A DNA stretch of 64,000 bases from Bacteroidales bacterium (GCA_015493525.1 WGCY01000053.1:1-64000); one strand, 5' to 3'. Positions 42,401 through 52,008 are shown, counted from the first letter of the stretch. Numbers and translations are program-made. Notes: generated from the sequence alone by a model not told the origin.

Positions 42401-45091
42401 ATGAGCCACACCATGAGCCGTACGGAAATATTTATTTTTCTGCTCTTTCTGATCTCTTTTGGTTTGTTTACTCCTTCCCCGGCTGTTGCCCAACAGGCCA
42501 AAACTTACGAAGAAGCCATTTCAAAGGGAAACCAGCTGTTAAAACAAAAGAAATATATCGATGCAAAGGCCTATTTCCAGATGGCTTTGCGTTACAAAGT
42601 ACATGACCCTGCCGCCACCCAAAAGATTGATGAAATTGTGAAAAAGCTGAAAGCCGGCCAGAGCCGTGAAGAGGCTTATTACAACGTCATTGATGATGCG
42701 GACAATTATTATGACAAAGACATGCTAAAGGCGGCATTGGAGAGCTACCGAAAAGCATTGGCCATTATCCCTGATGACAGCTATGCACTTGGCCGGATAA
42801 AAGAAATACATCGCCAGCAGACTGTTGAAAAAGAGAAGCTGATAAAATACAACCAGCTTATGAAAACAGGGAACGACCTGCTGGGCCGGAACCTTTTTAA
42901 TGAATCGATTACAGCTTTTGAAAAGGCACAAAACCTCTTTCCCGACAAATCGCAGGCTTCCGATAAGCTGGTGCTGGCCCGACAGCTTCAACACAATTTT
43001 CTGAACCGAAACAAAAGGGCAGTGAGTGAAATTAAAACGGCAAACCGCTATCTTTTAATAAAAAATTATGCCGATGCGTTAAAGCATTACCAACTGGCCG
43101 ATTCTCTCGTCCCGGGAAACCAGGCGGTTATGGAAAAGATAAAAAACCTGGAGCCCAAAGCCCGTCAACAGATGGCTTACAATAAAATAGCGAATGAAGC
43201 GGACCGCCTGTATGTTGCCAAAAATTATATGGCTGCCCGCGAGCGGTATCAGGAAGCACAGAAACTTTGGCCCGAAAACAGCTATCCGTCCGAAATGATA
43301 AGCAAAGTGGATGAGCAGCTTGCAGAACAGCGGAAAAACCTGGACCAGAATTACGCACTGGCCCTGAAACAGGCTGACAGCCTGTTCAAAAAGCAGGAGA
43401 TGAAGAACGCCAGGGCACAATATAACCTTGCGCTTAACCTGAAACCCAATGCGTTGTACCCGAAGAAACAACTTTCTGCTATTAAAGACTGGTTTGTCAG
43501 GCAACAGCAGCAATTACAAGCTGATTATGCGGCTGTTATCCGCAGTGCAGACAGCCTTTTTGACAAAAAGGCTTTTGCTGTGGCACAGGAAAAATATGCC
43601 TTTGCTTTGAAAACACGCCCCAACGATCCTTATCCCAAACAAAAACTGGCAGAAATCGAAAAGCAACTCGATGCCCTGGCACGGGAAAAAGCACTGAACG
43701 CCCAATACCAGAAGCTGATTGCCGAAGCCAAAGCCTTGCAAAACGCTGGCCATTTTCAATTGGCCATTGACAAGTTTCGTCAGGCGCAGGAACTGAAAGG
43801 GACAGATGCTTTCAGCGCGGAACAGATTACTAAAATAAAGCAGCTGCTGGCAGATATGCAAAAACAAAAAGAACGCGATGCCCGGTTTGCCAAACAAATT
43901 GTTTTGGGACAGCAATTGTTAAACCAACAACATCTCGAAGAAGCCAAAAAAGCGTTTACCAATGCCATGGACATAAAACCGGAGGAAGAATTGCCCAAGC
44001 AGCGTATTCATCTTATTGATAGTTTGATACAGCAAAAAATATTGGCGGCTAAGATTGAAAAAGCGTACCAGGCTGCCATTCAGCAAGGGAAAAACTTTTA
44101 CCAGCAAAAACAATACGACAAAGCACTTGCCGGTTTTGAACATGCCCATGAGCTTAAACCTGATGACACCTATTCGGGAAAGATGGTACAGAGTATTAAG
44201 ACCACGCTGGCTGCCATTGCACGTGCCAAAGCCCTGCAGCAGGCTTATGCCGAAAGCAATGCCAAAGCCGATGCACTGTTGCGAGAAAAAAAATACGAAC
44301 TGGCAAAAGCGCAATACCAAAACAGCCTGACCATTAAACCGGACGAAGACTATCCCAAAAAGCAAATTGCCGATATCAATGTTATGCTGGTCAAATTGGC
44401 CAAAGAAAGGGAGCAACGATATGCTGTCGCCCTTTCCAAAGCCGATAATTTGTTCAACAGCCGCCTCTACCGGAAAGCTGTCAAGATGTATGAAGAAGCA
44501 GCCAGTATTAAACCGTCTGAGCCCTATCCGGGTGAACAGATTGCTGCCTGTAACACTTTCATCGCCCAGATAGTGGCAGAGCAGGAACAGAAATACAAGC
44601 TGGCCATAGCCGAAGCAGACAAACTGTACGCACAAAAGGCTTATGCCCGGTCTATCAAAGCATACCGCAAAGCAGAAAAAGCCAAACCGGATGAAACATA
44701 TCCTGCACAGATGATCAAAAAGATTATGGATTACATTACCAAAAATGCCATTGTCGATTTGATAAAAGTGAAGACACTCATTCCGGCGGACAAAAATAAA
44801 AAAGTGAACTTTAAAGCATTGCCCATCAATGTAAGAAAGAGCAATTATATTTATGTAAAAGCCCACAATGTGGATGGAAAATCATTCCGTGTTCTCTTTA
44901 CCTATGGAAAAGATGCCTCAAAAAACGGTGGTTTTGTGATACAAGTCCCCGCAGGCAAAACCACCCAGGACTATATCATTCGTGTGGGAATACAGTACAA
45001 GTGGTTTTCAGATGACAACAACTGGCTGAATATTTACCCGGTAAATCATCCCATTGAGATAAGCCTGGTCCGCATTTCAAAAAGTGAGTAA
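42401..45091 (+). CDS. Exported TPR-like repeat protein
   Basis: 896 residues with an N-terminal signal peptide (to AVAQQ). Residues about 30-790 are roughly a dozen degenerate units of 55-60 residues: a helical pair of TPR type (A...AD.LF..K.Y..A...Y..AL.LKP....P..QI..I...L), alternating with coiled-coil-like linkers rich in Lys, Gln and Ala. The last ~90 residues form a separate beta-rich domain (PINVRKSNYIYVKAHNVDGKSFRVLFTYG ... YIIRVGIQYKWFSDDNNWLNIYPVNHPIEISLVRI). Such proteins are common in Bacteroidota and probably act as periplasmic scaffolds; no specific function can be given. It follows lolD by 32 bases and may share its transcript. Confidence 0.75.
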   Translation: MSHTMSRTEIFIFLLFLISFGLFTPSPAVAQQAKTYEEAISKGNQLLKQKKYIDAKAYFQMALRYKVHDPAATQKIDEIVKKLKAGQSREEAYYNVIDDADNYYDKDMLKAALESYRKALAIIPDDSYALGRIKEIHRQQTVEKEKLIKYNQLMKTGNDLLGRNLFNESITAFEKAQNLFPDKSQASDKLVLARQLQHNFLNRNKRAVSEIKTANRYLLIKNYADALKHYQLADSLVPGNQAVMEKIKNLEPKARQQMAYNKIANEADRLYVAKNYMAARERYQEAQKLWPENSYPSEMISKVDEQLAEQRKNLDQNYALALKQADSLFKKQEMKNARAQYNLALNLKPNALYPKKQLSAIKDWFVRQQQQLQADYAAVIRSADSLFDKKAFAVAQEKYAFALKTRPNDPYPKQKLAEIEKQLDALAREKALNAQYQKLIAEAKALQNAGHFQLAIDKFRQAQELKGTDAFSAEQITKIKQLLADMQKQKERDARFAKQIVLGQQLLNQQHLEEAKKAFTNAMDIKPEEELPKQRIHLIDSLIQQKILAAKIEKAYQAAIQQGKNFYQQKQYDKALAGFEHAHELKPDDTYSGKMVQSIKTTLAAIARAKALQQAYAESNAKADALLREKKYELAKAQYQNSLTIKPDEDYPKKQIADINVMLVKLAKEREQRYAVALSKADNLFNSRLYRKAVKMYEEAASIKPSEPYPGEQIAACNTFIAQIVAEQEQKYKLAIAEADKLYAQKAYARSIKAYRKAEKAKPDETYPAQMIKKIMDYITKNAIVDLIKVKTLIPADKNKKVNFKALPINVRKSNYIYVKAHNVDGKSFRVLFTYGKDASKNGGFVIQVPAGKTTQDYIIRVGIQYKWFSDDNNWLNIYPVNHPIEISLVRISKSE

Positions 45092-45116
45092 AACGGGAAG
45101 GCAGAAGATAAAAGGA

Positions 45117-45277
45117 AAAAGGAAAAAGGCAAAAGTCCCTAACATCCCACATCTCACATCCAAACATCCTAACATCTCACATCCAAAATCCATACATCCC
45201 ACATCCTAACATCCTAACATCCAAAATCCCATCATCTCACATCCAAACATCCAAACATCCAAAATCCCACATCCTCA
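45117..45277. repeat. Simple-repeat block: purine leader and ACATCCNA array
   Basis: A 19-base purine segment (AAAAGGAAAAAGGCAAAAG, 45117-45135) is followed from 45141 by about 17 degenerate 7-8 base units of the form ACATCC(C/TA/AA). These run right into the stop codon of the DUF554 gene. The purine segment is identical to one after ilvD. Confidence 0.8.
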
Positions 45278-45967
45278 CACCCCCGTTCCCGGAAACAGCC
45301 ATATCAGCACGACAATAACAACGAGGGCAGGAAGCATGTTGATGACTTTTATCTTTTTTATCCCGAGGATATCGATGCCGAGCCCCAGCAATAAGATGCC
45401 GCCAACCGCAGAAAGTTCGGTAATCATAATGGCCGGAAAAAAGTCGCCAAGCCACATGGCAAGCAGGGTAATTCCTCCCTGGAAAATCAGCAACGGAACC
45501 GCAGAAAAAAGTACGCCTACCCCCAATCCGGAAGCAAGGGCAATGGAGGAGACACCATCCATAAGTGATTTAATAAAAAGTAGATGGGCATCTCCGGTCA
45601 TCCCTTCCTGAATGGCACCGAGAATGGTAAGCGACCCCATACAGTAGAGTAAAAATGCTGTGAGCAGGCCGTCGGAAAAACGTTCGTTGTTGCTTTTAAA
45701 CCGCTTTTTTATGAAGGCGGCCAACTTCTCCAGTCCGCGGTCCAGATGCAGGCTTTCGCCAATAACAGCACCGATAATCAGACTAAAAACCATTTGCAAT
45801 ACATGGGTGGATTTCAAAGCCATGGAAAATCCCAGGTAAAGCGTAAAAAGTCCGATAACCTGAAAAAATATTTTGATAAAACGCTCGGGCAAACGGCTTT
45901 TGAAGACAATGCCAATGAGGCTTCCGACAATGACTGTCAATACGTTAACAAATGTCCCTGTCATCAT
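45275..45967 (-). CDS. DUF554 membrane protein
   Basis: A 230-residue polytopic membrane protein of the DUF554 (YdfK-like) family: TGTFVNVLTVIVGSLIGIVFKSRLPERF at the N-terminus, then about six further helices, including GLLTAFLLYCMGSLTILGAIQEG, SIALASGLGVGVLFSAVPLLIFQGGITLLA and GGILLLGLGIDILGIKKIKVINMLPALVVIV. The function is unknown; a transport role is often assumed. Its start codon immediately follows the MscS stop, so translation is coupled. The simple-repeat block abuts its 3' end. Confidence 0.88.
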   Translation of the reverse strand: MMTGTFVNVLTVIVGSLIGIVFKSRLPERFIKIFFQVIGLFTLYLGFSMALKSTHVLQMVFSLIIGAVIGESLHLDRGLEKLAAFIKKRFKSNNERFSDGLLTAFLLYCMGSLTILGAIQEGMTGDAHLLFIKSLMDGVSSIALASGLGVGVLFSAVPLLIFQGGITLLAMWLGDFFPAIMITELSAVGGILLLGLGIDILGIKKIKVINMLPALVVIVVLIWLFPGTGV

Positions 45968-47263
45968 TTAAACGGTTTGGCCTGGCAGTACCTTTTCGTA
46001 AAGTTTCATAAAATCGCCACTCTTGGGAAACTGGTAAACGCGCAATCCGAATTCGGGCAGGACAGCCAAAACCAGGTCAAAAATATCTGCCTGAATATCC
46101 TCGTATTTATTCCATTCCGTGGTCTTTGTAAAAACGTAGATTTCAATGGGGATCCCTTTTTCAGAAGGGGGGAGCTGCCGCACAAGAAAGGTCATGTCGT
46201 TACGGATGTCCTCCCGCCTGCTCAGGTAAGCTTTCAGGTACGCCCTGAAAATGCCAAGGTTGGTCTGCCTCCGTCCGTTAACGACAACGGTGGGGTCTAC
46301 ATTAAATTTTTTATTGTAAGTGGCAATATCCGCCTCTTTTTTTTCCAGGTAAGGGGCAAGGATTTTTATTTTCCTGAATTTGGAGAGTTCTTCATCATCC
46401 ACAAAATGGACGCTGTCCATGTCGATGTACACCGCCCGTTTGATTCGTCTTCCGCCCGATTCCTCCATGCCCCGCCAGTTTTGGAACGAATTGCTCACCA
46501 GGCTGTATGTCGGGACCGTAACAATGGTTTTGTCCCAGTTTTGCACTTTCACCGTGGTCAGTGTGATTTCGAGCACCGTGCCATCGGCATGAAATTGCGG
46601 CATACTTATCCAGTCGCCAATACGGATCATTTTGTTGAACGTCAGTTGCAGCCCGCCAACAAACCCAAGAATAGGGTCTTTGAAAATCAACATAAGTACT
46701 GCCGAGAGTGTACCCAGACTGATAAACAGGGAGCTCAAATCGCGGTGAAAAAGAGTGGCTATGGCAAAAAGTGCCCCAAAAAGATAGATAATAATCTTTA
46801 TAATCTGTACAAGGCCTTTTATGGGATGGTCTTTGGAAAATTCAAAACGATCGTAAAAATCGTTCATTGTAGAAAGGATACTGTCCACAATCAGCACAAC
46901 TATGATAACAAAAGTTACCTCAAGCATACGCCTGATTACCCCAACAAGTTCGGGAATGGCGTAAATGCTGTCCTGTACAAAATAATAAAGGATGAGTGTC
47001 GGGACAAGATAGGATATCCGCCGAAAAAGCCGGTGTTTTATCAGTAAATCATCAAACTGGTTTTTTGAACGGCGAAAAACAGGAATGAGAATCTTTTTCA
47101 TCCCAAACCATGTCAACCGAAAAATAAAATATGAAAATATAAACAAAAGCACGAGCGAGAGAACCTCTCCGCTGATGTGTGCCCACTCTTTCAACATACC
47201 GATTTTACTGAAAATGGCAACGATATAATCTGTAAATTGCTTTAGATACTGATCCATAAACAA
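45968..47263 (-). CDS. MscS-family mechanosensitive channel
   Basis: 431 residues with four to five membrane helices in the N-terminal half (VLSLVLLFIFSYFIFRLTWFG, ISYLVPTLILYYFVQ, MLEVTFVIIVVLIVDSILS, IKGLVQIIKIIIYLFGALFAIATL). The pore-lining helix and beta domain follow: SSLFISLGTLSAVLMLIFKDPILGFVGGLQLTFNKMIRIGDWISMPQFHADGTVLEITLTTVKVQNWDKTIVTVPTYSL. The layout is of the YbdG/MscM type. It relieves turgor by opening under membrane tension. Middle gene of a three-gene operon. Confidence 0.92.
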   Translation of the reverse strand: MFMDQYLKQFTDYIVAIFSKIGMLKEWAHISGEVLSLVLLFIFSYFIFRLTWFGMKKILIPVFRRSKNQFDDLLIKHRLFRRISYLVPTLILYYFVQDSIYAIPELVGVIRRMLEVTFVIIVVLIVDSILSTMNDFYDRFEFSKDHPIKGLVQIIKIIIYLFGALFAIATLFHRDLSSLFISLGTLSAVLMLIFKDPILGFVGGLQLTFNKMIRIGDWISMPQFHADGTVLEITLTTVKVQNWDKTIVTVPTYSLVSNSFQNWRGMEESGGRRIKRAVYIDMDSVHFVDDEELSKFRKIKILAPYLEKKEADIATYNKKFNVDPTVVVNGRRQTNLGIFRAYLKAYLSRREDIRNDMTFLVRQLPPSEKGIPIEIYVFTKTTEWNKYEDIQADIFDLVLAVLPEFGLRVYQFPKSGDFMKLYEKVLPGQTV

Positions 47264-47271
47264 AAGGTTAT

Positions 47272-47976
47272 CTATAGTTTAGCAATGTGTTCAAGATATT
47301 TTTCCCTTAGATAAGAGAGCTTTCCCAACCGGAAATTTTTATCAAAGATACGGACAAAATCAAACAGTCCGTTTTCATCATAAACATGGCCAATGGCGGC
47401 ATCAAACCTGTTGTCCTGTGTGTTGTATTTTATCTCCATGGTCATTTTTTCAAAAGTATTCCATCGCAAAGAGCAGGGAATTTGCAGATAAGCAAATTGT
47501 TTTGTGTTTGTGTCCTGAAAAATACCTTCTACAGCTTCTTTCATTTCAAAAAACTTCCGGATTTTTATAAGAGAATTAACCGGTGGAAGCTTCTTCCGTT
47601 TCATAAAATCAATTCCATGGGAGCGGTACGATTCCAGCAGTTCTGGAATGTGCATATAGTTTAGCTTTTTCAGCCGGATAACATGTTCGGCCTTGTTGCT
47701 CAGGGTAATTGTTCCCGGTGCGCCATCAAAAGCATACGGAAATTCTTTCCGGATATTCATGGTGGCACGAATAATCTTGTCTTCGTTATAATTTTGTTTT
47801 GTAACAAGATAGAGCGCATCGGGTTCGCTTTTGGCAGGGATGACCGTACCGTGATATCCCGGAAAAGGGTCTGCCGGTTCGAGTAACATTATTTTACAAT
47901 CCGGAAGGCGTTCTGTAAGGATTAGGTTTTCTTTCTTGGAGATGATACCAATAGAGTGGATAACTTGTTTGCGCAT
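47272..47976 (-). CDS. Conserved-looking protein of unknown function
   Basis: A 234-residue soluble protein without signal peptide or membrane segment. The N-terminus (MRKQVIHSIGIISKKENLILTERLPDCKIMLLEPADPFPGYHG) and a central positively charged region (IRLKKLNYMHIPELLESYRSHGIDFMKRKKLPPVNSLIKIRKFFEM) show no family I recognise. It precedes the MscS gene by 8 bases, so the three genes (this, MscS, DUF554) form an operon; a role connected with membrane stress is only a guess from context. Confidence 0.7.
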   Translation of the reverse strand: MRKQVIHSIGIISKKENLILTERLPDCKIMLLEPADPFPGYHGTVIPAKSEPDALYLVTKQNYNEDKIIRATMNIRKEFPYAFDGAPGTITLSNKAEHVIRLKKLNYMHIPELLESYRSHGIDFMKRKKLPPVNSLIKIRKFFEMKEAVEGIFQDTNTKQFAYLQIPCSLRWNTFEKMTMEIKYNTQDNRFDAAIGHVYDENGLFDFVRIFDKNFRLGKLSYLREKYLEHIAKL

Positions 47977-48027
47977 AGTTTCTGATTTTTTAGAAAGTTG
48001 GTGGCTAAGATAGAGATTTATCCCTTT

Positions 48028-49425
48028 TTAAGGCTCCGATGTAAAAACAGGATCCCAGGGCGGCAACAAAATGGCTTTGCTTTTTAATATTTTCAAAACA
48101 TCCGGAGAAATGTATTTTTTGTTGATAACGAGCCTAAACATATAGTTATCGAACCAGTCGTCGGTGGCTGTCAGAAAGCCGTGATGGCCTTTGTCGGCAC
48201 CCCAGCTGTTCTCAATGAGCCACTTGTCGGGCTTCCCATCGGGAAGAGTGTTCACGCCCACCAGTGCCATGCCATGGGTAGAACCGCTGTCGAAGGTTTT
48301 GATGCGCCGGGCTTTGTCCATGCCAAAGTTTACGCCGAAAAGGTCATTGTAATCATAAAGCTTTGTGTCGAGGAAACCGGCTTTGCCATCAAACTGTTTG
48401 CCCACATCACAGGAGAGATACATGGCTTCGTTGCCAAGAATGGATTTTACGGCAAACTTTTTAATGGTATCATTGGGCAGGTTGATGTATTTCCAATTGC
48501 CGCCTTCCACCAGGTTACGGTCGTACTGCACATCATAAAGCTTATAATAGGGGCGGGTAGGGTCGTTCATAAACATCACGTAATCATCCACATTTACGCC
48601 AACTGCCTCTTTATAAAATGACTGCGGGGTATACTTTTTCGGTGTACTGATTTTTCCGTCTTTGTCTTTGTACTGCCAGGTAAATTCCTGTGGCGGTTCG
48701 CCGAGGTTAAGCACAAGTATCCGGTAAATGGCTTCCAGCATCGCCACTTTACGTTGTGCAATTTGTTTTTTGGAAGCCTTATCGGAAACCATTTTACGCA
48801 GCTCCAGGCCATCTTCGCGTAATTTTCGGCGTAACAAACGCGACATGTTTGAAGTGTGGTTGCTCTGGTAGGTTTCCGGCATGGCAGAGGAGGGCACAAG
48901 GCCATATTTCTTCACCAAATCGTTAAAAGTAGCCCACTGTCCGCCATCGCCAATGGGATTATGAAACAGCCAGGTTACCATGCGGCTTGTCATTGGCTCT
49001 TTGGCAGTGGAGAGTGCTACCTCCATAAACAAGTTGGCTTTTTCAAACTGGTCCCAGAAAAAATTATAGTTTTCCGAGAACTCAAAATCAGCCAGGTTAT
49101 ATTTCCTCGTTACTATTGGCCGTAAGGTATTGAGCGAAGTAAACAACCAGCATCGCCCGGATGATTTCTGGTTGGTAGTAGCCAGCGCATCCGTAACCTT
49201 ATGGTTGAAAAAATGGTTTACTTTTCCCTCGTTGCCACGGTCTTTGGCCAGCTTACGAATGTCGTTGTGGGTGATGGCATTTTGGAGGGCTGTGTTCTCC
49301 GGTGTATGCTGGTAGGAAGACATGATTTTGTGAATGGTTTTCATGTCCAGTTTCCCGGAACTGTTTTGGGCATTCAGGCCCGTAACAAAGCTGATTACCA
49401 GCGTAATGAGAAAAAGTCTTTTCAT
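48028..49425 (-). CDS. Exported C1-family aminopeptidase (bleomycin hydrolase-like)
   Basis: 465 residues with a signal peptide (MKRLFLITLVISFVTGLNAQ). The papain-like catalytic residues of the PepC/bleomycin hydrolase family are visible: Gln86 and Cys92 in TNQKSSGRCWLFTSLN, His in FDSGSTHGMALVGVN and Asn in WLIENSWGADKG. Residues between (TFNDLVKKYGLVPSSAMPET, FYKEAVGVNVDDYVMFMND) also follow the family. The protein should be a periplasmic or surface oligopeptide-trimming enzyme. Length is normal. A second, more divergent member is encoded at 56941-58188. Confidence 0.92.
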   Translation of the reverse strand: MKRLFLITLVISFVTGLNAQNSSGKLDMKTIHKIMSSYQHTPENTALQNAITHNDIRKLAKDRGNEGKVNHFFNHKVTDALATTNQKSSGRCWLFTSLNTLRPIVTRKYNLADFEFSENYNFFWDQFEKANLFMEVALSTAKEPMTSRMVTWLFHNPIGDGGQWATFNDLVKKYGLVPSSAMPETYQSNHTSNMSRLLRRKLREDGLELRKMVSDKASKKQIAQRKVAMLEAIYRILVLNLGEPPQEFTWQYKDKDGKISTPKKYTPQSFYKEAVGVNVDDYVMFMNDPTRPYYKLYDVQYDRNLVEGGNWKYINLPNDTIKKFAVKSILGNEAMYLSCDVGKQFDGKAGFLDTKLYDYNDLFGVNFGMDKARRIKTFDSGSTHGMALVGVNTLPDGKPDKWLIENSWGADKGHHGFLTATDDWFDNYMFRLVINKKYISPDVLKILKSKAILLPPWDPVFTSEP

Positions 49426-49494
49426 AAAAATTGTGTTTTAATTGCGTGTTTGTAATAATCTGTTTTTTTTAATTTGTTTGTCAGTATGTCTGTC

Positions 49495-49836
49495 TTATCC
49501 ACCTTTCATCTTCACTTTGAAGCCCATGTTTTGAAGTATTGCTTTTATTTTTTCCCGAAAGTCGCCCTGAACCAATATTTCGCCATTTTTTACCGATCCG
49601 CCGGCCCCACAGCTGTTTTTTAATTTTTTGCCAAGCTCTTTCAGGTCGTTGACATCTCCCACAAAGCCCGTTACCAAGGTAACTTTCTTCCCTTTGCGTT
49701 GTTTTTTGTCCAATGAAATATAGAGCAATTGCTGTGATGGCGGAAGCGTTTCGACAACTTCCTTCTCTTCATCCCCGAATTGATAACCGGGGTTGGTGGA
49801 GTAAACCATTCGGGTATTTTTTTTATTTGATGACAT
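49495..49836 (-). CDS. SUI1/eIF1-like translation factor (YciH type)
   Basis: 113 residues. The C-terminal ~80 residues are an SUI1 domain: LLYISLDKKQRKGKKVTLVTGFVGDVNDLKELGKKLKNSCGAGGSVKNGEILVQGDFREKIKAILQNMGFKVK, with the G-A-G-G-S-V-K-x-G-x-I signature. Bacterial relatives of eIF1 are thought to help start-site fidelity, but their physiological role is unclear. Its start lies within the end of the lipid-kinase gene (14-base overlap), so the two are co-translated. Confidence 0.92.
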   Translation of the reverse strand: MSSNKKNTRMVYSTNPGYQFGDEEKEVVETLPPSQQLLYISLDKKQRKGKKVTLVTGFVGDVNDLKELGKKLKNSCGAGGSVKNGEILVQGDFREKIKAILQNMGFKVKMKGG

Positions 49837-50734
49837 GGTTGGGAATAATTACTTTTAGGGATAACGGATGGACTTTGACCTCCAGCTTTTTATTAATTTT
49901 TCGTGCTTCGCCGTCAATGTTTACAACGCTGTTTCGTTTTCGTGAAATCCGGAAATGGCCCGAGCGAAAGCTTTTCACATACCGCGATTTGTTAATGGCC
50001 CTCAGAAGCAACAGGTTGGCTATCAACGGCAAATCAAAGATACCCGGTTTTTGCACCACAATCACATCGAGTTTTCCATCACGCAGAAGGGCATTGGGGG
50101 CTATGGCTGTGTTATAGCCAAATTGGTTTGAATTGGCAAAACTTATGAAAAGGGCACGGGTTTTAAGTTTGGTGCCATCTTCAAATTCGATTTTGTATTT
50201 CTTGGGTTTGTAATACAGATAGTTGGTAGAAATAAGATGGGCATAGGAAAAGAAACCCCTTCTTTCGCCTTTGGCAAACAACTTTGCCACAAGGGCATCA
50301 AAGCCAATACCGGCGATACTGACAAAGGGGATGCCGTTAACAGAAGCAGTATCTATTTCCGACACATTCTGCCTGTTTATGAGGCGCATGGCTCCCGGAA
50401 TCGTCCGCGGGATGCCCAAATGCCGTGCCAGTCCGTTGCCCGAACCTTGCGGGATAATTCCCAGCACTGTATCACTGCCAATAATTTGTGAAGCCACTTC
50501 ATTAATTGTGCCATCGCCGCCCACAGCCACTACAACATCGATTCCTTCACTTACCGCTTCCCTGCTTAACTGAACGGCATGGCCTGCATATTGGGTCTCT
50601 TTTACTTCCGGAAGAAAATTGCGGGTATTGATGTGCTTTTTTACAGCCTCGGCAAGTTTTACGCGCCTGCGGGTACCTGAAACAGGGTTCACGATAAAAA
50701 GGATTTTCTTTTTTTGTGGCAGGGGTTGCTGCAT
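49823..50734 (-). CDS. Diacylglycerol/lipid kinase family protein (YegS/DagK-like)
   Basis: 303 residues. The kinase catalytic domain has ILFIVNPVSGTRRR near the N-terminus, the VAVGGDGTINEVASQI motif (about residues 70-85) and PQGSGNGLARHLGIP. The C-terminal beta-sandwich (ALFISFANSNQFGYNTAIAPNALLRDGKLDVIVV) is complete. It phosphorylates a lipid such as diacylglycerol or a sphingoid base at the inner membrane; sphingolipids occur in Bacteroidota, so the substrate is open. Operon: DUF5011 lipoprotein, this gene, SUI1 factor. Confidence 0.9.
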   Translation of the reverse strand: MQQPLPQKKKILFIVNPVSGTRRRVKLAEAVKKHINTRNFLPEVKETQYAGHAVQLSREAVSEGIDVVVAVGGDGTINEVASQIIGSDTVLGIIPQGSGNGLARHLGIPRTIPGAMRLINRQNVSEIDTASVNGIPFVSIAGIGFDALVAKLFAKGERRGFFSYAHLISTNYLYYKPKKYKIEFEDGTKLKTRALFISFANSNQFGYNTAIAPNALLRDGKLDVIVVQKPGIFDLPLIANLLLLRAINKSRYVKSFRSGHFRISRKRNSVVNIDGEARKINKKLEVKVHPLSLKVIIPNHVIK

Positions 50735-50744
50735 AGGCCTTCTT

Positions 50745-51083
50745 TTAAAAAATTTCCACTATTACCTTGCGTGTCTTTTCCTCTGCCTTGTTGCCGGCAG
50801 CATCGCTCACGTTATAATAAACCTTGTATGTGCCCGCAACATGGATATTGACATCGTTTGTGATTTTCAGCTTATCGCTAATATTGAGGGTGTCTCCGTT
50901 TTCCTGCACATCATAAGCATTTGCCCCGGCATCGGTATAGACGGAATCCAACTCGGAATAAACAGGGTTACTCCCGAGAACAACAATAAAAGGTTTGGTC
51001 GTGTCTTTGTTCTCATTTTTGTGACAACTGCCAAGGACAAAGAGTACGGATAGCCCCGCGACGAAAAGAACCCAACGTTTCAT
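50745..51083 (-). CDS. Small lipoprotein with a DUF5011-like Ig domain
   Basis: 112 residues: lipoprotein signal (LFVLGSC, lipidated Cys20), then one Ig-like DUF5011/HYR-type domain (DTTKPFIVVLGSNPVYSELDSVYTDAGANAYDVQENGDT ... NVDAGTYKVYYNVSDAAGNKAEEKTRKVIV pattern). The domain is the whole mature protein, which is unusual because it normally occurs as a repeat in large surface proteins. It is 10 bases upstream of the lipid-kinase gene. Role unknown. A CAAAGCTA at 51106-51113 fits a minus-strand -7 element. Confidence 0.8.
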   Translation of the reverse strand: MKRWVLFVAGLSVLFVLGSCHKNENKDTTKPFIVVLGSNPVYSELDSVYTDAGANAYDVQENGDTLNISDKLKITNDVNIHVAGTYKVYYNVSDAAGNKAEEKTRKVIVEIF

Positions 51084-51209
51084 AGTTATTCAAATTTTCT
51101 GTTGGCAAAGCTAAGAAATTTAAAGGAAAGTTAAAACGGCCGGGAAACAAACAACGTAAAGGCCCCCCATTTTCGTAAGGGCTCAGGATAGGATAAAATA
51201 AAAATTCAC

Positions 51210-51977
51210 TTACCAGAGCTTGATCAGGTTTTCGATGAAGATGGAGAGGCCAATCAGGATGATAAAAACGGAGAAAATCCGGCGCAGCAGCATTTGGTCA
51301 ATGCGCCTGGCATAAAAAGCACCGATAATACCGCCGGCAGCCCCTCCGACAACAAAAACCGTACTGATGAGCAGACTGATTTCGCGTCCCTGAATCAGAT
51401 AGCTGGCCAAACCAAACATCCCGAAAAGGAAAATGATAAACAGGGAAGTGGCAATGGCCTCTTTCATCTTGAGATTAGCCCCGAGAAAAAGTGCCGGCAC
51501 CAACAAAAACCCGCCGCCAATTCCAAAAAATCCACTGGCGAAACCGGTAATAAATCCAAGTAATAGAATCCGGGGATAGCGGATGGCATCCGACGTGTCA
51601 GTTTGCTTTTTTTGGTTTTTCTTTGTCGCCATTAAAAAGCCAATGTATATCATGAGCAAGGCAAAACTAAGCAGCAGCACAGGCCCTTTTATCTGTTTGT
51701 TGAGCAGGGCACCAAGAAAAGTACTTACTAATCCCGGGGCAGCCATGAAAAAGGCTATTTTAAATTTTACCAGCGATTGCCGCATGTAACTTACAGAAGA
51801 TATTAAGGAAGTAACCCCTACTGCAACAAGCGAGGTGCCGATGGCCAAATGGATGTTTTCGCCCACGACATAAACCAAAAGCGGAACGGCCAAAATAGAG
51901 CCGCCGCCGCCGGTAAGCCCTAATGCCCCTCCCGATAAGAGGCCGCTCAACAACGCATAAAGATAGGTTAAGACCAT
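51210..51977 (-). CDS. TauE/SafE-family sulfite/organosulfur exporter
   Basis: A 255-residue membrane protein with seven to eight helices. The family motifs are present twice: GLTGGGGSILAVPLLVYVVG and FITGFASGFFGIGGGFLLVPALFL. TauE/SafE proteins move sulfonates, sulfite or other small anions across the inner membrane. A rhodanese gene lies 31 bases upstream in the same direction, which supports a link with sulfur compounds. Confidence 0.92.
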   Translation of the reverse strand: MVLTYLYALLSGLLSGGALGLTGGGGSILAVPLLVYVVGENIHLAIGTSLVAVGVTSLISSVSYMRQSLVKFKIAFFMAAPGLVSTFLGALLNKQIKGPVLLLSFALLMIYIGFLMATKKNQKKQTDTSDAIRYPRILLLGFITGFASGFFGIGGGFLLVPALFLGANLKMKEAIATSLFIIFLFGMFGLASYLIQGREISLLISTVFVVGGAAGGIIGAFYARRIDQMLLRRIFSVFIILIGLSIFIENLIKLW

Positions 51978-52008
51978 GTTCAGACTTATTGAAAAGGCTA
52001 AAATAAGC

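Noticed and set aside
43919-44866. A 315-codon minus-strand open frame opposite the TPR-like gene
   Set aside because: The periodic Phe/Cys/Gly-rich product mirrors the repeats of the real gene on the plus strand.
45746-47047. A 433-codon plus-strand open frame opposite the DUF554 and MscS genes
   Set aside because: It spans two well-recognised membrane-protein genes on the other strand and encodes no plausible domain; a shadow of their codon bias.
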